Below, one piece after another: positions 35,601 through 48,667 of a DNA stretch of 64,000 nucleotides. This DNA comes from Acanthaster planci (taxonomy: Eukaryota > Echinodermata > Asteroidea > Valvatida > Acanthasteridae): positions 78,234 through 142,233 of the forward strand of contig NW_019091486.1 of the NCBI RefSeq assembly GCF_001949145.1. Direction: 5' to 3'. The position numbers and the translations under genes are program-made. The number at the start of each line of letters is the position of its first letter. The first letter of the stretch is position 1. Under the pieces are notes generated by a model. That model was not told the DNA's origin. It did not search any database and was given only the letters and a program-made list of their open reading frames with translations.

Positions 35601-36941
35601 AAAAAAATAAAAAAATAAAACTATAGTGTTTGCAAATGCATCTTGTTTCGCCATCCTACTCGTCAAATATAACCAATACAAGTTTGGGAAAAAATTGATT
35701 TAGAGAATACACTGTGAACTGAATTTCTGTTAAAAGAATGGGCTTAAATTCGCTTTTATGACTTCTTGCACCAATCCATAGCTCCCCTACCTGTCAATTC
35801 TCACTGTCTGGACCAGGTTACCGAATTATCGACAACCTGTTACAGAACTATTGATATTTGGTTTACTGAGAAACAACTGAAACTATAGTGGTAACTAGTA
35901 CCGCAGTGGCCTGAGATATTAAACACAGTGAAATGAAACTGTGATTTTTTTAATACAATTTTGCATGCATAAATGTATATACATTTACCGAAACACTCAT
36001 TTCGAATTTTAACGAAATGCCAGAAAGAAATGTTTTAGAAGAAAAAGGAACATTCCATGTCAAGCCTCTGTGATCTTCAGACTATGGGCCTCGAGCTGGA
36101 CCAAGAGAGGGTGCATCGCTGGTTCACGGGCGACTATGGAACGCAAGCATCGCTATAGATAAAGTTAATTAACACCTAAAACCATCTGGTTCTTTTCAGC
36201 CGATGAATGGGCTTCGGTTCGAAGTGGGTATCGCGCTCAGGGCATTCAGGAAAAACAGCTTGTCCTTGTAGTTCATGACTGTTTGTCTTTTCAAAATATT
36301 TTTCATGCAGCTTTGCAACCTGTGGACGGAAAAATCAGCTTCTTTGACCCAGAAACTGGACGGATAATCAAAGTCAAGATTGGCAAACCCAAGAAAAGCC
36401 GACTTTTCAGCTTTTTCTCGCTGAAAAGGAAATCAAAACCAACCACAGGCGAACAAGCGACAGTAGGAGAAGTTTGTGGAGCCTATAGTGAAGGGGAGGA
36501 GCCTGACTACTACAATGACCAACAGTCTGGCGCTGCCGCACCGTCTGCCATTACCACAGGAGGAGAGCCCTCTCCGAGTCCAGGAACCATCTGCTGGAGT
36601 TGGATGGGGACGATGACTCGTTGCCGCTTGACGAGAAGGGAGATACTGACCAGGACGAGAGCGACTACATGGTCGTGCCGGAAGAAGTGACACCCGTCGC
36701 ACCAGTGCCCCCACCCGACAGCCCTTCTGGCTCAGACGGGGACAGTTACGACGATGAGTGCGAGGAGGTGTACCGAGCGCTGAAGCGCAAGGCTAGCAAT
36801 GACTACTTGAACGTTGCGCCCCTGAGGGAGCCCTTGTACAGCAAAATCGCTGATGATCGCAGGAGGGCGTCCTGTCCGATAAACGACGAACCCGATGACG
36901 ACACCACGGAGCCCCATGGACATTCTAGCAATGGGTTGTAA
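32624..36941 (+). CDS. Gene C: tyrosine-motif protein paired with T2, reading frame broken or micro-intron
   Basis: Exon 1 is 32624-32669 (MANAPNGKNVLSKFE, donor GAAA/GTAAGT) and exon 2 starts at 36311 (acceptor CATGCAG), phase 1 as in A and B. The N-terminal motif is GKISFFDPETGRIIKVKIGK with a basic patch (KPKKSRLFSFFSLKRKSKP). The tail is acidic with DYMVVPEE, EEVYRALKRKA, DYLNV and LYSKI; Y-L-N-V fits the YxN pattern of Grb2-type SH2 ligands. The frame used up to about 36520 and the frame carrying LLELDGDDD and the tail differ by one position. They overlap in the open state only between 36519 and 36687. Either one base is missing, or a tiny intron is removed: GT-AG segments 36525-36583 or 36543-36583 would restore the frame (205 residues with the first). 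The role is inferred as for gene B. Confidence 0.65.
32670..36310 (+). other. Gene C intron 1
   Basis: A 3.6-kb phase-1 intron whose ends match the gene B intron by position in the protein. No nested gene is supported. It contains a poly-A/AAATAAA tract near 35588-35615. Confidence 0.65.
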
Positions 36942-39320
36942 GTGATAATTCATAGAAGCCCCCGCTATGTTAAATAGTATGGCTCGCCACCCTAATGACT
37001 GCAGCGCGTTTGATGAAATACAACAAAAATTGGAACTGTCCGACGAGGATATAGTTCTTGGGGTTCAAAATCAAATAGAATATGAAACAAATAAACAAAA
37101 GTAACAACGCATGAATCTTTACATTTCATCTTTACAGCAATGATTAACTCAGACAAAATATATGTGGTGTAAATGTACAAATTTATTAGGGCCCCATTTG
37201 ACCACAAATAATATTCTACTTATGTTGGTGGTCTACTGTTTTGCCAATGTTTATTGCGGTTTTGGTTTTAAAGGTGGTGTACCCCACTGGTAAAATCCCG
37301 AAAATCTGACTGCTGTATAATCCTGAAATATCGCACTTGAAAGAAAGTAGGCCTACACAACAGTCTCAATCAGTCTGTAAAATATCTCCACCCAGAATGC
37401 TGTAGTTTTCGAAAAAACACAAATTTTGTTCTTGTCTTTTCATTCATTATGAATGCATTATCATAATCCTACTCGTTTTGATGTCATGGTCACGAGTCGA
37501 CTGCTGCTTTCCTGAATGAAGTCTTTCCATGAATCCGCAACGAGGAGGCGCATTACTCCAAGGTGAATTCACTGATTAGTCCTAGCCTTTGAAAACTGCT
37601 CTTTTATAAGGAAAATGAGAACCTGTCATGCTTGTTTCCCCGGCATCCTGACCCCGCAGACGTTGTTCTCTTGTACTACGAACGCCCTATAATCCATAGA
37701 TTTTAACAAGACCTTCGTTTTCAGCTTTAAAAATGCCGCACTGTTTTTCTTGATTTTGCACAAAACAGTTGACTCAAACATGGAACAAAGACGTAATTAA
37801 GTGAAATGTAAGTTTCAGTGAATATTATTATCAGGAAGCCTTGTGAAATTACGAGAAAAAAAACCCAAAAAACAAAACAAAAAAAACAATGGTGTCCATC
37901 ACCGTTAAGTATGCTGCCGTGTATTTCTTTGGTATTAAAGTCGTCATCACTATCCCTAGACAGGCAATAAAGCTTTCTATATGCGAAACATATACATAAC
38001 TGTTAAAATCAAGAAGAGGTTGGGTTTTTTAGTTGGCAGGTCGTAAAACTCATAGGTATGTCACGTTTTCCCCCGGTAAACCATTTCATTGCTCTTCAAT
38101 CAGCTCTTCTCTAATTACCTACCGGTAACTTTGTCATGATTATTCCTTCATTTAACGTTTAACATATCATATAGGCTGAGTTTATTTAACCAAGATACCG
38201 TTTGACATAAGTTCACCGTTCTGAGATATGTACACTCTGTAGATATTTCCATAAGGTTCATTAGCAACGGAAACACATTTTGAAAAAAAAAATGACATTA
38301 CATCAGAACATCATGAACACCAACACGAATGACAATTGTTATGATGCATGTTTTTATCATGTTAATATAAAGGCGTACTTTAAAACAAGGAAATTTGTTT
38401 TTTTTAAGAGCAAAACAAAACAACAACTGCAATAAGTGTATATAATTAATTTAAAATATAACTGTATTAAAGAAGTTGAGATAAAGATATTTACTCTGTC
38501 CTTTGAATTTTAATATCGGGTACATGGGTCTTCATAAAACGGTTGTGTGAACTGCATGAAAACCCGGAAGAGACAGTGAAGTCAAATTATTCCCTTCATG
38601 CATAATTGAGTGCGAATTAATGGAGCGTGGGGGTCCCTTAAATAGGCAGTCGATCTTGTGGGAAGCCCAGTGTGTTGTCGACGAAAGGCCGTTAAGGATC
38701 CGGTTTGCTGATCGCTGCTCAGGGTACAGACCCAGCAACTGTTCATACGTGTCGGCCTACGTGTACAGAGAGGATTTGGCCGGCTTAGTCAGGGTTTGTT
38801 ACTCTCTCTCCAAGGGCCAATTTCGGCGTAGCCGTCGCTGTTACTTAGATGCTTGCTTGTTTGTTTTGGGATTCTTTCGGTGGATGCTGTCGTGTTGAAA
38901 AAAAATCGTTTTGACTCAGGAGGCTTCACTTACAAGACAATCTCTCGAAAACGTAACACATTCAGGGTGGGGTGCCTGCTTCAGTTTCCGTTTTCCAGTC
39001 ACTTTATCCTCGTGCAGAAATCGCACCACGTTTCATTTTTCCAGAGTTTAAATCGCAACGGTTTTTCTGAAAGAAAACCCGATTTCCCTTGGCACACTCT
39101 CCAACTGTCCTGGTGAAAAACAGTGTCGAAACCTGATCAGATTTACGTTTAACCAGCTTTACAAACAAGAAAGAGATTTAAACGCAAGGTATTCGTCGCG
39201 AAGCAGCTTCCGAACCTGTCGGACGAACTCCCGCTTGTCAACTGGCTGTCCGGTTTCGAAAGTGGTGAAGACGTGCCTCAACAGCCCGCTCTGTGGAGAG
39301 TAAAAGCCTAGGGCTTCATA
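36942..39320. other. 3' flank of gene C and upstream region of the 39.3-kb signal-peptide exon
   Basis: No supported coding sequence apart from a possible poly(A) signal at 37090-37095. The last 130 bases before 39321 are open on both strands and are likely 5' untranslated sequence of the downstream exon. Confidence 0.45.
37090..37095 (+). terminator. Likely poly(A) signal of gene C
   Basis: AATAAA lies about 150 bases after the gene C stop codon, a usual spacing. Confidence 0.5.
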
Positions 39321-39384
39321 ATGGGACTTCGACCGCCGGCGTCTCTGCTTTTTCTTGGTGTTTTACTCTGTGCTTCTTACGTTG
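39321..39384 (+). CDS. Signal-peptide first exon of a probable Ig-superfamily gene
   Basis: The ATG opens 21 codons and ends one base into a codon at a strong donor (GTTG/GTAAGT). The peptide has an arginine near the start, then a hydrophobic core SLLFLGVLLCASYV, a classic secretory signal. The phase-1 end fits directly onto the half-Ig exons at 48.7-51.3 and 63.4 kb, which all begin in phase 1. Joining to the 63.4-kb exon would give SYV-EPGSPV at the junction. Membership of one gene across 24 kb is inference. The protein would be secreted or at the cell surface. Confidence 0.55.
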
Positions 39385-42300
39385 GTAAGTTCAACATCTT
39401 GTTAATAGGCTAATTGCACAATTTTCATGAAGCCCACTCTGTCAAATCAACATAGCGAATTTGCCCGGAAAGGGTAAGCGATTATAGGGGGAAGTTATCA
39501 AGGAAAAATTCTTGTTAGATACAATTTGGCTTCTTCAAAGGCTTTTTTTTTAGGTATTTGAATCGTTCCCCCTGCATGTTTGTGTCTATACGGTATTGTA
39601 TGATGCAGACATTGACAAGAAAACAATTGCTTTCACGATTCGCAGGTAAAGTGATATTAGTTAAGATAGTAAAAAAGTGGGATTTTATGGTCTTGGTTAT
39701 TTTTTTTTAATATCAATAAAACGACTAACAAGTCTTTTGTTCGTGCGTGCGTCCGATATTGCATTCACAAGCAATCGTATGACATATATCGATTACTGTT
39801 TATATCAAGAGGCCTTCCACCTCAAGTCCCTGAAGGTCATGAAGCCAAATTTCTTCAGATTCAAATTAAGTCAGGAGCTTTATTCAAGGTTTCCTGTCGA
39901 AGGCATCATTTTCCTTAAGTGTCAATGCATTCCTTGATATTTATTACCCATCCCACCCCAGTACGTCTTGTTCATCCACAGGTCTACGAGTTTTGGGCTA
40001 ATTTAAAAAACAAAACAAAACAAAAACTCTCCTCCGGGCTTGTGGTATAAGTGCTTGTTAATGGGATCGCATCGTTTCCAAAGAGCTCTCGGAGAAAATG
40101 TGGAAAATCGTGCTGTTATTATTATTCCAAGTTGATCTCATGGATTTTGCTGTTGTGAACTCCATAATAATCGCTCCCTAAAAAATGCGACGTAAAGTTA
40201 TAGTAGAAAGTATGACTAAAAGTGTAAATTTACAATTCTTAAGATTTTACCAATTGTTTACAACCATTATTTTGCCGTAGTTGATCAGCAAGTAAAATCA
40301 CTAAGGACTATGAAAGTATTTAAGTTGAGAAATTGTTCTGATTGACCCACTAAAAGAGAAATGGTTGACAAGTGATCGAACACTCAAAGACAAATGTATA
40401 AAACATTTCGACCACAACTTTTGTCCAAAGTTGTCCATGGGACTGTGCATTCTACATCTGCGTCTACGTCTCTTCCTTTCAGTAGATGGGGGTTGATGTC
40501 CCACGTGCCCCAGTTGCAAGTCACGGTTCACGCTACCTGTTAATCCCATCGAGATCGTGTGATTATAAATACGTAATGCCGGTGATGATAAGAACGAGGG
40601 AGATTGGGAGAATCCGTTCAGTTTAACTTCACACGAGGTTGGGGCTAGCTTGGCACATACTCATTTCCCGAGACCTTTGATGTAATTACTGCCTTCGATG
40701 GGACTATCTGAGATATTTGATACTGCTCTTGGCATTAACACCTGACAAGGGAGACTCTAGAAACGAAATTTTGGGGAGGTGTGGGATTTGTTTGGTTGTT
40801 TGTTTGTTTGTTTGATTTTGATGGGGGGGTTAACAAATCGAGGTGAGACGACATCTAGGGTTTACACCTTTAGGTTGGAAAGGATACACACCAGTAGCAA
40901 AATTTTGCCTCTTTTCATTTTTTCAAAAGAAATTGCCGATCCACCCAAACCAGATTTATAATGATAATGGTTTTGAGAAGATAGTAACATTTTTACATGA
41001 GCTAATTCCAATTTACTTCCTAGTTTCGCTTCCGTACTTTGCAAAGATTCTGCGGACATACCATGTAGGCTGTACAGACCCCATGATCGTTTCAAAAACT
41101 GAAGGGAAAGAGAGATGGTCAGGCTCATACTCTCCCCAGGGTTAATTTCGTTTGTTATAAACGTTTGCAATAAAATATTAGACAAGGCCGAAGATCAAGC
41201 TGTACGCATGCTTTATGCCTGATGGTTCTTCTGTATTGACTTACAAGGTAGATTTCAGGTGTTATTTTAACTTACTATTTAATATGCAGTACATTGTTAA
41301 TAATTCTCAGCATTTTCAATATTTGATTTATTGAATGACTGGTGTGATTTGTTTGGGATATCAACTGAGCCAGTGGTAACTACTTACTGTTTTTTCTTTT
41401 CATTTTTCCCCGATTGGTGTTTTATTTGTCCCCTGCATTTCATGATGAAGTATTGTGACGAAAAAAAATACGTAAGTGCCATTCAAGGCCTATCTTCAGG
41501 AAAAGGCTCACAAAATTAGAAGCAAAGCAAAGAGCAAGAAGTCTGAACACAAGGGAAAATAAAACAAAATTTCGAAGTGTATTGCTCACTAATTCGGAGG
41601 TTATATCGCAATAGTCATATCAATGAACAAGATTGGCCTGTTTATTATTTGGGTTGGTCAAAAAGTGCACTACAAGTCCATGGAAATCTACACTTTGGGG
41701 CCGAATGATCCAGATCTGGCAGGCCACAATTGCAACCTTCAGGTAAGCAGTCATCTAATCACCGCAGCCACCGTAGTTGTCTTGAGATTTCATTTAGTGC
41801 AAATCACCGTCTCATCTCAATGAGACCCTGACGGACATTGGCAGAGTCGGTCGTCGTCGAAATTAATGAAATCCCCTTTGATTCCCCATTCCTTAACGAT
41901 TTAGAAGTGCTCAAGAACAGGCTGAAACACTGCCACGGTTAGTTGCCATGCAATTTTAAAGAGGGAAATGCGAATCGTCGCAACAACCTCTGAATAATTC
42001 CGTCATCTTCGCAGGCGTGAATTAAGAGGGGCGTTCCGCGCGCCAAGATGGACGGCCATCCTCTTGCTTCAGGAATTGCCCAGGGAGAGTGACTTCATGG
42101 CCAAATGACTCCGGCTTTACGGCTGGACACCTCGTTCCAAAGCCGTTGCATGCTATATTTCACTAATCTCTATGCTGCAATATAAGTAAGCATAAAAAAC
42201 GAAAAGGAGAGATTTGTTCGGATTTAGTTTAACCTCCATGTTGAAATTTGTGCTTGTCCTTTTTTTTTCAATTTCCTCTTAATTTTGATTTTGTTTTCAA

Positions 42301-45300
42301 TGTTTTAATGGTTGTTGTGGTTTTATAAGGGTTTGCTAGTTTCGTCAGTCGTCGCGGGATTGTATAAAATTTCGAAAGTTTGGTTTAATCAGTAGTTACA
42401 GTAGTAATGCTGTTTTTCTGTAGTTTATTTTATTTTTATGTTACTTTTGTTTGTTTTATGAGTTCAACTGACTCGTGGGAGACGATGTATACCACATTAC
42501 TGATCAGACCAGCCTTTCTTTTTTTTTAAATCTCAACGGCATTACGCTCTTGGAGTGACCTTGCCAATTCACGTTACTGCCTTCCTCTCCAACCTAAAGC
42601 AGTATAGCATTGCATTGCCCCTTGACTACTGCAGCAGTATCAACCGATAAACAGCAGTCAACTGGTGCCTATATGACTAATAAGAGCCCTGGGAGAGGGC
42701 AGTGTACAGTAGAACCAAGACTTCTCAAAGTCGATTTTGCATTTTATTGTGCAAGGGGCCAATGGCATGGAATAGCGATCCGAGCCAGACCCCGGACGTC
42801 CATTGACAGCCTAGCAGCTGTAATCGCCATTTACACCGATCAAGGAGAACGATTGCACCTTTCCACCTGCCAATCGTAATTACTTGAATATGTAAAGTGA
42901 CGATTTCACCATGAGATGTTTAAAAACCTTGATCAAACTGAAGTGCGAATCAGCCATATTGAATTTGGCCCCTAACCCCCCACAAAAACAAAAACAAACA
43001 TGTTACCGATGCATATGCACGAGAAGCTTCCTTCGGAACGTATTAATCGAGTGCGTCAAACATGGTGACTTCAGCGATAAGAGATAATTTGTTGATGGTA
43101 AATATTTGTGTCCATTTTGCGTGAATAAGCATCAAGGGCACATGCTCAATGACGCAATCAATCATATCAGTCACGGCAAAGCGCTATTCTTACTGGCACA
43201 GAAAGTCCGGGAACTTTGCCATTTACCACGGATGATGCAGGAAACGTCAGTTAAACCAGTGCAAAGAGCAGGATCCCTTGCCTTTTCAGTCTTATTTTCT
43301 TCTTTTTTTTTACATTCTCCGAGTGTGATCGTATCTAGTATGTCTTGTTTATCTGCTGTGCCCTCTTTCTGTCTCACCCTGTGTGTAATATTTTCAAGTA
43401 AGTTAACAGTATGCTGGACGGAATGCTGCAAAGGGTATTCCAATGAAGGGGCCTGTGTTGATTGCTCTTTTGGCCATTGGCTGATTTGGATAGGGACAAT
43501 ATCCCTGTATATGTACTAATGACGCATCACTGCGTTTACGGCAGTGCAAGGTGGGATAGTCTGGGGTCATCGTACGCCACGAGTTGGAGAAATAGCACAT
43601 GTGCGTACAAGTGACATTGAATTTGGAACACAAGAACATGAAAGACGCAACTGTGACCGTTTTCGGTGATGCTGGATAATTTCCACTGTTGTAATGGGGT
43701 ACGGTACCTTTCGAGTACTGGGTTGTCTACCCAGTATTTAACTAGCTAGGAGGGACTAAAGCTGACAGTGCATGGGCATTTTATGGTACATACACAAGTC
43801 TACGGCCGGAAGATTAAAAAAGATAGATACACAAAACAACTGATGTTTTGAAACGGATATAATCGTGCATGCGTACACGCAGTCATGCCTACCCCTGATA
43901 GCAGTTCATACACCGATAACCCCCATTCCATCCCAGCAATGCACTGCCGTAAATACTGCAAAACATCACCAGTAATTTACGGGTATCAGACCTTGGCGAG
44001 CTAAGGCTGCATCCGAATCTCTTGTCTAGAGCTAGGTCTAGGTCTTCACTCCATTCGAAACGCGTGGAGACGCGCAGAGAATAGACCTAGCCGTAGCTCT
44101 GGAAGCCCGTTTCGGACACGGCCTCAATTTGAATCAAATCTGGTACAATGAGTTACCTGGTTACACATAATGTATAAACATGAGAGTTTGAATTACCCAG
44201 ACTGAAGACACTGGTGCTATACCTCGTAAGGCGGGGCAAGCTTTCGCGTAGCGACCACCATCTCTGGAATGGACTGGTTCCTTTGTTGCCCTTCATAGCA
44301 ATTGAAAACGGAGTATGTGTCTCCTATGTAACTAAGGAAACTTGCCCCGATTTACGAGGTATAGTAACAGTGTTTTCAGTAAGGAGAATTCAAGTTATGT
44401 TCACGTAAATTTGAAGAACTCGGTGTACCAGATTTAAATAAATCGTATAAAGCTCATTTAGGGTGTTTTTTTTTTCAAGTCAGTCGAAGATAATGCAATT
44501 GATGAAACCAAATGGTTTGTACAAGGAGGGGCGTTTCGTTCCTTGGCCTCAATTTATTTTGAATCCCTCGTTACAAAAAAAATAAATAAATAAATTACGC
44601 CTGTGAACCGCCGTTAAGTTTGAAAACACTGGCCCTAATTGACAACTTCACTAAGATGCCTTTAAGTTTTGATTAATAATCATGATTCAAGTACATTCAC
44701 CTGATCTGAATCCTCATGTTACTTATCAGTATCCGCGGATCTAACACTACCACGTGCAGCGTAGTTTACTAGACGGTCAGTACTGAACTTCCATTCATCT
44801 GTTCCGCGATTCCCCTCACGATGCGGTCAACTTCGCACCTCGTGCCCACTATTTTATACAGCATTTGATTTTTAAGAAGCCTACCCCCCCTTCCCATGCG
44901 ACTTCGACTCGTTACAGAGGTGCTCCCCTGGGAACGGTTCGTCGAGTAATTTATTGCTCCGATGCATACAGAACGTGTTAGCGGGCTGCGAGGGAGTCAT
45001 GATGCGTTGCAGTACCGGTGGGGGTATGAGGTTGAACTTCCCTCTGAGTTCACTGCCAATTGATTCTGCGAATCCTTCCCCAGTTTGTTAACCACTTGGG
45101 AGACCAACTCCCTGCTGAAGGGGCAGGATGACCCTCAAGACATCAGCTGCCCATACCCGAACTTTTTGGAACTTGACATTCCTGGACTGACATTCACCAG
45201 GAGTGCATATGTGGAGCTTCATATGACTTTCCATGGCAATGTAAGGTTCGTGCTTTCAAGAGCGTCAGTCACCTTACGATAAACATAATTAAAGTCAAAG

Positions 45301-48300
45301 AGAAAAGTTCACATGGGGGTAACTTGACCAGAAAAACAGACATTTTGTAAGAACAGTGAGTTTAGTTTTCATGAAAGTGTCGAAATGATATTAACATTTG
45401 TTCTAGGAAAACCTCTCTGCGCAAGAAGTATTGCTTCGTGACGATTTCGGCACCTGGGTAAGAGGGAGGGGGCAGCAGAGGTCGCCTCCTAATTTGATTT
45501 AAAACAAACGGACATGACACAGATCATTTTCGTCCAGCGCTCTTATGGTTAAAAAAATACTGGATATCAGAGAGGGGAGAGCAGATTTCAACCCCGTTCT
45601 TTTTACAAGGGTTGAAGAGAGAGTGAAACGTGGCTTGGGATTTGACAATACCGAAATGTCTTTTTTTTTTCAGTCATAATGAGACTGTTGCAATATTCTG
45701 CAAAATATTCTTCATGAATATGAGCTTGCTTGTCATAAACGATGGAGGCTCAACCATTTCCACAATGAGCTGTCATTTAAAATTGGCTGCAATATTTAAC
45801 TGATAGTGCTATGGTTTTTACGGGGCCTTCAAGTAACGATCTGCGTTTCTGTGATCTACTATTTGTAACTTCGCCTGAAAGCATATTTAAATTTATTTAT
45901 CTATTTATTTTTTTGGGGTGAGAGATGTTTCAGAAACATCTGTAGGGAATCAAATTTCACTGGTGACATATTTGCAAGGGTTGACCTCGATACATGTGCA
46001 GTCGGAATGTGCTTTCCTGCTTGTTTGGATCTGTTTGCGGCACACGCGCCTTGACGACATGCATGTGTGAATCGTATCATAAATGTTGTTCTCATCATGT
46101 AATGTTAATAACTTGAGAGAACTCTGGACTATCGCGTCTGAGGTCTGCACGTGAGACGGGTGCAGAGAAGCAAATGCTCTGTGGGTGCTGGTGGAGTTTG
46201 TTTTTAAAGTTCAGAGTCTTTACTGTTCGCTAAGATATATTTTTGTACACATGCTTTCGTCGTTGAAAGATGTGTAAGCACTTTCAATTTAGTGACTGTA
46301 GATTTTTCATTGTCTCTCTATTGTTTGTAATTCAAATTTTTGCTTTGTACACATTTTTTTGTTCAAATCAAGGGCAGTCGCTCAACTAATAGCCGACTAA
46401 CCCTTTTGGTTCGACGTCTGTTGTTAAGTGTGCATACGTCATTCCTCTTTTCGGCTTACCTAAACATTTTGTGTTTTGTAATACCAACTGAACATTCTGC
46501 CTGCCATTCTGGAGTGGTCATGCAAAACACCAGAAGTCGCTTGGGTTGAAATTGTTTTGAAGCTTCCAATATTCCTGCCCAAGCTTTTGGGTGGGTAAAC
46601 TTTGGTCAGCAGGAAACTGTACATACGCTAAAAAAATTGTCGAGGATACGCACGAAATCAAACAAAGGTTAAGATCTGCCGTCTGTGCAGACGGTTGGAC
46701 GGGCTTCGAGCTCCTTTAGCTTCAGCCAGTTTTCCTGTCGAAGACAAATAAACGACCTCAGAGAGAAACCTGGAGCGGCGGAGTCTCGCGCTGCAGGCTT
46801 CCCCTGAAGATTTCAGGATTGGCACGGGTGCCATCTCGAGGGGGGTGGGGAGACGTATGTTTTCACCTCACTTGGAGTCACTCCCACAGAATATTTTTAT
46901 CCCGACCTCTAACGCTGAAGGCTGATGTTTGGCAAGGTTAGCGTCTCTATTTGGATTTGATGATTAGATATTACATCAATAACTGCCAAGACACTATAAT
47001 CGCAAGACACTAATATCCCAACTCTTTTTGTTCATTGTTTTTTTTTCCATTTAGGGCTAGTTTTTACAAACGGTTTCATCAAAATGTACAAGTAATAATT
47101 TCTCACACGGGTGACTTTTTCCTGGAAGTATTTTGAGATCAGCCCATTCCTCAGTACAAGCCATGAAATGTTCTGAAAATTAACCGGATCACTCAATGAC
47201 CTGCTTGTTTGTGATGGACAAGAAGCACATAAAAGGAACGTTTTCCTTAAAAAAGCGCGATAAAAAGATTTCTGTTTCGCTCCATCATAAGTGTCGGCGA
47301 TGGGGGGGGGAGGAAATAAATGTTTACAAGGAGGAGAATAGTGGAAGGGTTCGAAACCGTTAACAATATATCAATAATTGATGGGGGTTAATCCAGAGGC
47401 AGATTGGTGAAGAAATTTTGCAATTTCTTCGTTATTTCGCCTTGTCCCCTTATCATTTTTTCCCTCACCTTTGTTCATGACGTGAACTTTCATTCCCGGT
47501 TGTGTATTTGAATTTTGATCTGAACATTGATATAAAAAAATCGTAAAGATTATCTGATGCATCCAAGAACTCCCTGGTTTGGGCAGAACACTTTTTGCTT
47601 ATTGAAAAGCTGTACAATCAGTGCAGCTATGCCCACTGGCACGTCACGCGGTAGTTTAGTCTCCGCTTTAATTATTAATACAGTCGCCCAACACAACAAG
47701 ATCGCCTTGCCCTCCCAGGACAGAGGCAAACAACCTGGATGAAGTCCATACGGCAAATGGGGGTGGAGTAAGATGTGTCTTCATCGATAAAATTAAGTTC
47801 TGACCTTGCATGTCATTCTCTTTGAACCGTTTTGTCACGAGTTGAGCTTTATGTTGCAATTATGATCACTGCATATTTCCGCCAGGACAACTGACTTGAC
47901 AGTTTCATTTTGGCGTCGAGTGTCCCGAAGCTCCGAAAATGTATGAACGTTTTGGAAGCATGGATCGCTGGAACCCAAAGGCAATGCAGACACCTACCGT
48001 GCAGTCACAAACGAAGCGCAAACGCTAAGGAGTTTCGACGAAACCGTAATGTTCGCCCCCCTGGCGAAGTAACGGCGATGCGGGTGTCAATCTAACACCT
48101 ACCGCGAAACCATGTGCTATCCATCAGGTGTGAGAAGCGAGGGAGATCCTCGCGTGAAGTCACCACAAGTAGGCCCCGTATTTAAAAAAAAGACGGTCGG
48201 GGGTAGTATTTCATCCACAGAGTGTCTTAGATGGCAATTTATTTTGCGTCAGTAATGCGGCATGCTTCAGGAACACATAGGAAGGATTTCGGGGCCAGAA

Positions 48301-48667
48301 TCTTCTTGGTATTGGTTTCCACATCAGAATTCGAAATGAGGACATTTCATTGCACATGCATTTCACTGCATTCATACGCAGGACCTGCTGTTCATAATTA
48401 ATGTGCTATCCCTGATTTTCAGTGTTTGAGAATAAATTAAGGAGGTAAATTGATAAAATAAAACGGAAGTTAAAAGGTTTTACCTTACTTTTGGTCCGTA
48501 GCACTTCTATATAACTAACAATAACATCTGCCACAAAATGACATATTATTTAGATGGCTACCACATTTTCGTCTATTCACAGCAAAGACTGTTCGGACCA
48601 AAGCGAGGTGTACGATGACGCTACTGTGACACTTCTTGTGTGTATTTTTTGTTTATTCTACTGAAAG
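39385..48667. other. Probable long intron, little recognised
   Basis: Low coding density. Two small open segments end at plausible donors (41742, GTAAGC; 45252, GTAAGG), but their phases do not fit the phase-1 exon series, so they are not called. One MITE lies at 44.0 kb. The rest is AT-rich non-coding DNA. Confidence 0.45.
44005..44123. mobile_element. 119-bp MITE-like element
   Basis: Left end GGCTGCATCCGAA and right end TTCGGACACGGCC are imperfect inverted repeats. Pairing continues inwards through AGAGCTAGGTCTAGGTC against GACCTAGCCGTAGCTCT. The flanking TAA and TCA would be an imperfect 3-bp duplication of the type made by PIF/Harbinger transposases. No coding capacity. Confidence 0.6.

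Noticed and set aside
36519-36690. Programmed ribosomal frameshift in gene C
   Set aside because: No slippery heptamer or stimulatory structure was recognised, and a small intron or missing base explains the offset more simply.
39168-39296. Minus-strand frame with LLRHVFTTFETGQPVDKREF after a good acceptor (CTCCACAG)
   Set aside because: It looks protein-like but has no partner exons, the plus strand is open as well, and it sits just before the signal-peptide exon; more likely 5' untranslated sequence. Transcript data would decide.
41623-41742. Possible exon ending CTTCAG/GTAAGC
   Set aside because: No convincing acceptor and the phase does not match the neighbouring exon series.
45084-45252. 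Possible exon with ISCPYPNFLELDIPG, acceptor CCCCAG and donor GTAAGG
   Set aside because: Only a phase-2 to phase-0 reading is open, which does not fit the phase-1 exons around it, and no domain is recognised.
47341-47365. GGTTCGAAA-type words considered as a tRNA T-loop
   Set aside because: No matching A-box or cloverleaf arms upstream; the same holds for the other GGTTCGA sites seen.
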